Shown here one piece after another: positions 59,229-64,000 of a stretch of 64,000 bases of DNA (its first letter is position 1; every line of letters begins with the position of its first letter). The stretch is from Eleusine coracana subsp. coracana (Eukaryota > Streptophyta > Magnoliopsida > Poales > Poaceae), in the NCBI GenBank assembly GCA_032690845.1, contig CM064424.1, forward strand, positions 36,593,511-36,657,510, written 5' to 3'. Both the position numbers and the translations under genes were made by a program. The notes under the pieces were generated by a model. That model saw only the letters and a program-made list of their open reading frames with translations. It was not told the DNA's origin and made no database searches.

Positions 59229-59635
59229 TGCCTTATGCACAAACTTGAGCCAACGATTGGATGTGTTTCACGCTACACTTCAACTTTCTAAAGTCAAAAA
59301 CAAGCTAAGGATGAGGAAATTGCAGAACTGAACCAACAAATCCAAGAAAAGAATGAAGAGATGGATGTGATTATAGAAGAGCATGATCAAGCTTTGCAGG
59401 ACACATAAAGTTTTGAGCATGATATGATCGAGGCTCAAGATGACTTGGATGCATTCAAAGCTGCCCACCTTCCTATTGGAATTGGGATGAGATCACCTTG
59501 GAATATGGAGAACAAGAGGATGTAGAGATGGCACCTACTGGTAATGATGATGTGGAAAAGATGGATCCGGAGGAACCAAAAGAGCCTATGGAACCAGAAG
59601 AACCAGAAGGGCCGGAGGATATACACTAGGATTAG
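59229..59635 (+). pseudogene. Element G coiled-coil ORF relic
   Basis: Heptad-rich EEIAELNQQIQEKNEEMDVI is followed by an acidic tail, including EEPEGPEDIH near 59600-59630, with a frameshift and a TAA near 59407. Position (just upstream of gag) and character match the coiled-coil ORF of element F. The upstream part is lost where H is inserted. Confidence 0.55.
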
Positions 59636-59930
59636 ATGATTCGCTACACCATGTGCATTGTTCATATAGTATATGTATCTCGAGTTCGGATGTAGGATTG
59701 TGAGTCTTGCCTAGTGTGTCTGCAATACCGTAGCTAGGCATTGGCACATATGTGTAAGAATTTGTGTGACGATGTCCTTTTAACAACCATGTAGTCTGAA
59801 TTGAATTAATAGAGATGGTTGTCGCTTCTGAATTTTATTCATGCCTCATGCAAATTTATGCCTTTTCTACACATATGTCCTATGGATTATTTTGAGAGAA
59901 TGACTAATGTGTAACAATATAAATTGCAGC
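59636..59930 (+). other. Element G spacer between coiled-coil relic and gag
   Basis: Non-coding, AT-rich. It ends AATATAAATTGCAGC just before the gag ATG, an acceptor-like sequence one base off the start. Otherwise I see nothing in it. Confidence 0.45.
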
Positions 59931-61020
59931 ATGGTGTGTACTCGGAATCAGGATGACCTTGAGAGTTCTCAGCAGGGAGCTAATGCTCAGCCCTCGTTGG
60001 TAGAAATACTGGCTGCTATGATCAACCGGCAGCAGAATGATTCCAAACTGCTCCGTCAGCTGGTAGAGAATACGTCCAACTTGGGTGGACATGGAGGCAA
60101 CCGCAACAACAGCAACCAGCCCTGACAGAGCACCTACTCAGACTTTTTGGTTACTCATCTGCTGACCTTCGAGCGTGCCAGAGAGCCTCTGGACACCGAT
60201 CATTGGCTACGTTAGAGAGTCAAAATTCAGTCCGCTAGAATGTTCTAAGCACCAGAAGGTGTTGTTCGCCGCCCAAGAACTCCAGGGCTCTGCTAGTGCC
60301 TGGTCGGCAAATTATGAAGCTTCCCTGCCTGCTGGACGTTGCATTGAGTGAAATGAGTTCAAGGCTGCATTTTGCGCTCATTTTATTCCAGCTAGCCTCA
60401 TGCAGAGGAAGGTCCAGGAATTCATGGATCTGAAACAATGAGGGAGGAATGTCCTCCAATATTCTGAAGCTTTCAATCACCTTGCTTAGTATGCTACTAA
60501 GTATGTTAACACTGAGGAAAGGAAAAGATATGCATTCTTACGTGGAAGGAATACCATGCTTAAGGAACGTCTGACTTGGCAGACGACTGGCACGCACAAT
60601 GACCTGGTCAATGCTGCCATTGTCTAGGAATGTGCTATGCGCCAAGTTGAAGAGGAATACCTCAAGAGGAAGGCCGCTGCTAGTGCCTCTGTTGCCCCAT
60701 AGGCGAAGCATCGCCTAATATACACTTCAGCCAATGGACAGCGTTTCCGGGCACCACCGCACCAGCAGTTTCAGCGATAGTTTGGCCAAAACTACTCGAG
60801 GCCACCACAGCAACAGAACTTCCCACCCCATGCACCGTACCAACAGTAGAACAATGAGTACCGTGCACTATATCAGCAGCAAGGAAATCAGAGTGGCCAT
60901 GTCCTACAGCCCGCTAATCGTGGAAGCAACTATCCGTGCTACAACTGTGGTCGTACCGGCCACTTTGCGATGAACTGTACCGCACCTAGGCACAACAACA
61001 ACAACAACAATAGCAATCAA
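59931..61020 (+). pseudogene. gag: Element G Gag, heavily decayed
   Basis: The ATG at 59931 (MVCTRNQDDLE) parallels MVQTRHGGE in element F. A Gln/Asn-rich stretch leads to a TGA near 60123, then capsid-like sequence in shifting frames with many TAG/TAA/TGA codons. The CCHC zinc knuckle CYNCGRTGHFAMNC is preserved at 60937-60978. No intact Gag can be made. Confidence 0.75.
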
Positions 61021-61041
61021 TGACAGAACTAGAATAGGAAT

Positions 61042-62870
61042 GTGACGTCTTGTGGCGCCCAAGTGAACTACACCAATGCTGAAGACATCCCTCAGGGCGA
61101 ACCTGTGCTGACTAGTACGCTCTCACTCTATCGCCAGCCTATCCTTGCACTTTTTGATTCTGGTTCTATGCATAATTTCATTAGCAAAGCTTGTGTGCAA
61201 AAACATAATCTCCACACCACCACCATAAATAAATGCTACACCATCCGCTCTCCTGTTGGACAAATTTTTGCTAACGAAGTAGTATGTAAAGCTCTACTAG
61301 AAATAAATCAAAAGATTTACCCCACCAATTTCATCATGTTCAAGGATCAAGAAGTCGATCTGATCATAGGCATTATTTGGATGAAAACCCACAGAGCCAT
61401 GTTAGACATCGAGCCCTGTATCTTTCACATAAACTCTCCCTTGCATGGCCAAGACACACTTTCTCTAAACACCGGTTCATCAAAAGCCCTGGTTGTCCAT
61501 CACTTGGAAGGACAATCACTTGAAGGTATTCCTGTTGTTTGTGAGTATCCAGACGTGTTTCCTGAAGATATCTCTGGCCTCCCGCCTGACCGTGAAGTGG
61601 AATTTAAGATAGAACAACAGCCAGAAACTTCTCCAATATCCCGTCGTCCATATAAAATGGCCCCAAGTGAGCTGGCTTAGTTGAATAAGAAATTGAATGA
61701 GTTATTGAAAAAGGGATTCATTTGCCCAAGTACTTCACCTTGGGGCTGCCCTGCTTTTTTAGTGAAGAAGAAGGATAAATCTCTGCGCCTTATCGTTGAT
61801 TATCGGCCTCTCAATGAAGTTGCCATCAAAAATAAATATCTGCTACCCCGAATTGACATCCTTTTTGACCAATTGGTTGGTGCCAAGGTCTGTTCAAAAA
61901 TTGACCTCCGTTTGGGTTATCATGAAATCAAGATCAGAGTAGAAGACATTCTAAAGACCGCTTTCTCTACTCGATATGGATTATTCGAGTATCTAGTAAT
62001 GTCATTCGGATTAACAAATGCCCCTGCCCATTTCATGTACCTCATGAATTCGGTATTCATGCTAGAGCTGGACAAATTTGTGGTAGTATTCATCGATGAC
62101 ATCCTCATCTATTCTAAGTCCAAGGAAGAGCATGTTGAACATCTTCGCATTCTTCTTCAATGTCTGTGAGGTCACAAGTTGTATACAAAATTCAGCAAGT
62201 GTGAATTTTGGTTGGACCGTGTGCCATTTCTTGGCCACATATTTTCAACAGAAGGAATCTCGGTATATCCTAGCAAAGTTCAAGATGTGCTAGATTGGAA
62301 GCCACCAAAAATAGTTCATCAAGTTCGTAGTTTCCTCGGATTAGCTGGATATTATCGTAGGCTCATCCCTAATTTTTCCTAGTTATCCAAGCCTATGACA
62401 AGATTACTGAAAAATGATGTGAAGTTTGAATGGAGTGATAAATGTGAAGAAGCATTTTACAAATTGAAGGACCTATTAACCACTGCCCCAGTATTGGCTC
62501 AGCCGGACATCACCAAACCGTTTGACGTGTATTGTGATGAAACTGGGACAGGACTTGGATGTGTGCTTATGCAAAGCGGTCGTGTCATTTCTTATTCATC
62601 ATGATAACTATGGAAGCATGAAGAACATTATCCAACTCATGATTTAGAACTAGCTGCAGTTGTACTTGCACTAAAAATATGGAGGCATCACCTACTCGGG
62701 AATTTAGTGCATATCTACACAGATCATGAGAGCATGAAGTACATTTTCACTCAGACCAATCTGAACATTAGACAATGTCGGTGGTTGGAATTAATCAAGG
62801 ATTATAATCTGGAGATTCATTATAATCTAGGCAAGGCCAATGACGCGCTAAGCAGAAAAATCCAATGCAA
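61042..62870 (+). pseudogene. pol: Element G protease, reverse transcriptase and RNase H
   Basis: The frame from 61042 carries protease LALFDSGSMHNFIS (DSG at 61156-61164) and then DVFPEDISGLPPDREVEF. The reverse transcriptase domain follows: FLVKKKDKSLRLIVDYRPLN, VMSFGLTNAPAHFM and the active-site FIDD at 62089-62100 in place of the common Y/F-V/I-DD. RNase H follows: VYCDETGTGLGCVLMQ, LELAAVVLALKIW, HIYTDHESMKYIF and GKANDALSRK, which appears three residues short before DALSRK. Stops at 61678-61680, 62167-62169, about 62380, and two in a row at 62602-62607 break it. Confidence 0.85.
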
Positions 62871-63035
62871 TAACTTGGTGCTAGAATTTAAGGACAGCAG
62901 CAACCACATAACTATTTCAAAACCCAGTCTTCACGTTTTGCCTGCTATAGTGATCCACAACCTTAGAATATATTCCACCATCTGTGTAGAAATCATGTTG
63001 TACAGAAGAATGACATTGGTATGAATTATATCCAT

Positions 63036-64000
63036 CAAAACATTAAAAATGGTAAAGCAAAATATTTCACACAAGACTCGGATGACACCCTATGTCTCAA
63101 TAACTGTTTAGTCGTACCAAAGGACATTGAACTTTGACGGAAAATCTTGGATGAAGCACATCACTCCAAATACTCTATCCATCCGGGTAGTAATAAAATG
63201 TACCAAGATCTGAAAAAGAATTTTTGGTCGACAAGAATGAAGCGAGAAGTTGCTCAGTATGTTGCAGAATGTGATACTTGTCAGAGAGTTAAGGCTGACC
63301 ATTTGAAACAGGCCGGATAACTTCAATCATTGAGTATTCCCACCTAATGGGAAGACATCAGCATAGACTTTATTGTTGCCCTCCCTCTCACCTCTTGGAA
63401 ACATGATTCGATTTGGGTCATTGTGGACAGACTCACCAAATTTGCTCACTTCCTACTAGTCAATAATAGATACAGCATACGGTAATATGTAGAGCTATAC
63501 ATCGCAAGTATTTTGTGTCTTCATGGAGTACCCAAGACCATCATCTCAGATCATGGCTCGTAGTTTGTCGCTCGTTTCTGGGAACAGTTGCACGCATCTT
63601 TGGGTACAGGCTTAATCTGTAGTTCTGCTTACCATCCCGCTACCGATGGACAAACAGAGCATGTCAACCAAATTTTGGAAGATATGCTTCGAGCATGTGT
63701 TTTAGCACATGGTGGTAATTAGGATGAGTATCTACCTTATGCGGAATTTTCGTATAACAACAGTTACCAAGAGAGTGTGAAAATGTCACCATTTGAAGCA
63801 CTCTATGGTCGTAGTTGTAGAACCCCTCTGAGATGGTCTGAACCTGGAGAAAGAGTAACATTTGGTCCTAACCTTGTAAAGGACGCTGAAGAAAAAGTTC
63901 GTACCATTCAAGCAAATCTTAAAGCTGCTAAATATCATCAAGAAAAGTATGCAAACAGGTGGCGTAGACCACTATATTTCAATAAAGGTGACTACCTCTA
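63036..64000 (+). pseudogene. pol: Element G integrase, cut by the window end
   Basis: The zinc-binding region (HHSKYSIHPGSNKMYQDLKK, CDTCQRVKADHLKQAG) is followed by the catalytic core (WEDISIDFIVALPLTSWKHD, SSAYHPATDGQTEHVNQILE, SPFEALYGRSCRTPLRW). Stops lie at about 63320, 63344, 63483-63485, 63561-63563 and 63720-63722. The chromodomain is beyond the window. Elements B and C keep sense codons at several of these positions, so the stops are copy-specific decay. Confidence 0.82.

Larger units (their letters stand above)
50251..64000 (+). mobile_element. Element G: Tekay/Del-like chromovirus, runs off the window
   Basis: Plus-strand element. It has a 5'-truncated LTR (to 53392), primer site, leader, orf0-like ORF, nested element H, coiled-coil relic, gag (59931 on), protease-reverse transcriptase-RNase H (61042 on) and integrase (63036 to the edge). 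This is the most complete coding order of the Tekay-like copies in the window, but many stops and frameshifts make it inactive. Its 3' LTR lies outside the window. Confidence 0.85.

Overview
The window looks like heterochromatic plant DNA, most likely from a grass and perhaps a panicoid one. It is built almost entirely from nested Ty3/gypsy LTR retrotransposons. I find no convincing host gene, tRNA, rRNA, CRISPR array or bacterial-type operon. The grass assignment is an inference from element types I recognise: Athila-like elements with a tRNA-Asp type primer site, Tekay/Del-like chromoviruses with 3.7-3.9 kb LTRs and a chromodomain integrase, and a RIRE2/Tat-like element.

Layout. 1-2233 is degenerate repetitive DNA with one broken ORF. 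2234-19117 is an Athila-like complex (A, minus strand) made of LTR, internal region, LTR and a second internal region. A 4.5 kb gag-protease element (N, 9900-14414, plus strand) is nested in the second LTR. From 19118 comes a Tekay-like element (C, minus strand). Its 5' LTR is split by a second Tekay-like element (B, plus strand, 27297-47172) and resumes at 47173-50250. B's integrase is in turn split by a third, pol-less element (F, minus strand, 32001-43002). Two solo LTRs of a separate family (S) sit in C's integrase (24148-25069) and in B's 5' LTR (29850-30770). From about 50251 to the window end runs a fourth Tekay-like element (G, plus strand), interrupted by a truncated RIRE2/Tat-like element (H, minus strand, 55113-59228). 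Target-site duplications support the nesting: TAATT for B, TATAC and AATTC for the S solo LTRs, CTATG/CTCTG for N, and a decayed 5-bp pair for F.

How the parts work together. None of the elements is intact. N encodes only Gag and protease, F only a coiled-coil ORF and part of Gag, C and B only the integrase end of pol, and G is full of stop codons. The most interesting signal is in the Tekay-like leaders. The small ORFs upstream of gag, and gag itself, begin at or one base after a splice-acceptor-like sequence (pyrimidines, AG, ATGG). A conserved donor-like GTACACTAAC lies upstream. This suggests that alternative splicing brings each ORF to the front of its own mRNA. A second theme is that N and the S family share both LTR termini and a coding frame running through the polypurine tract into the LTR, so N may be a non-autonomous partner of S.
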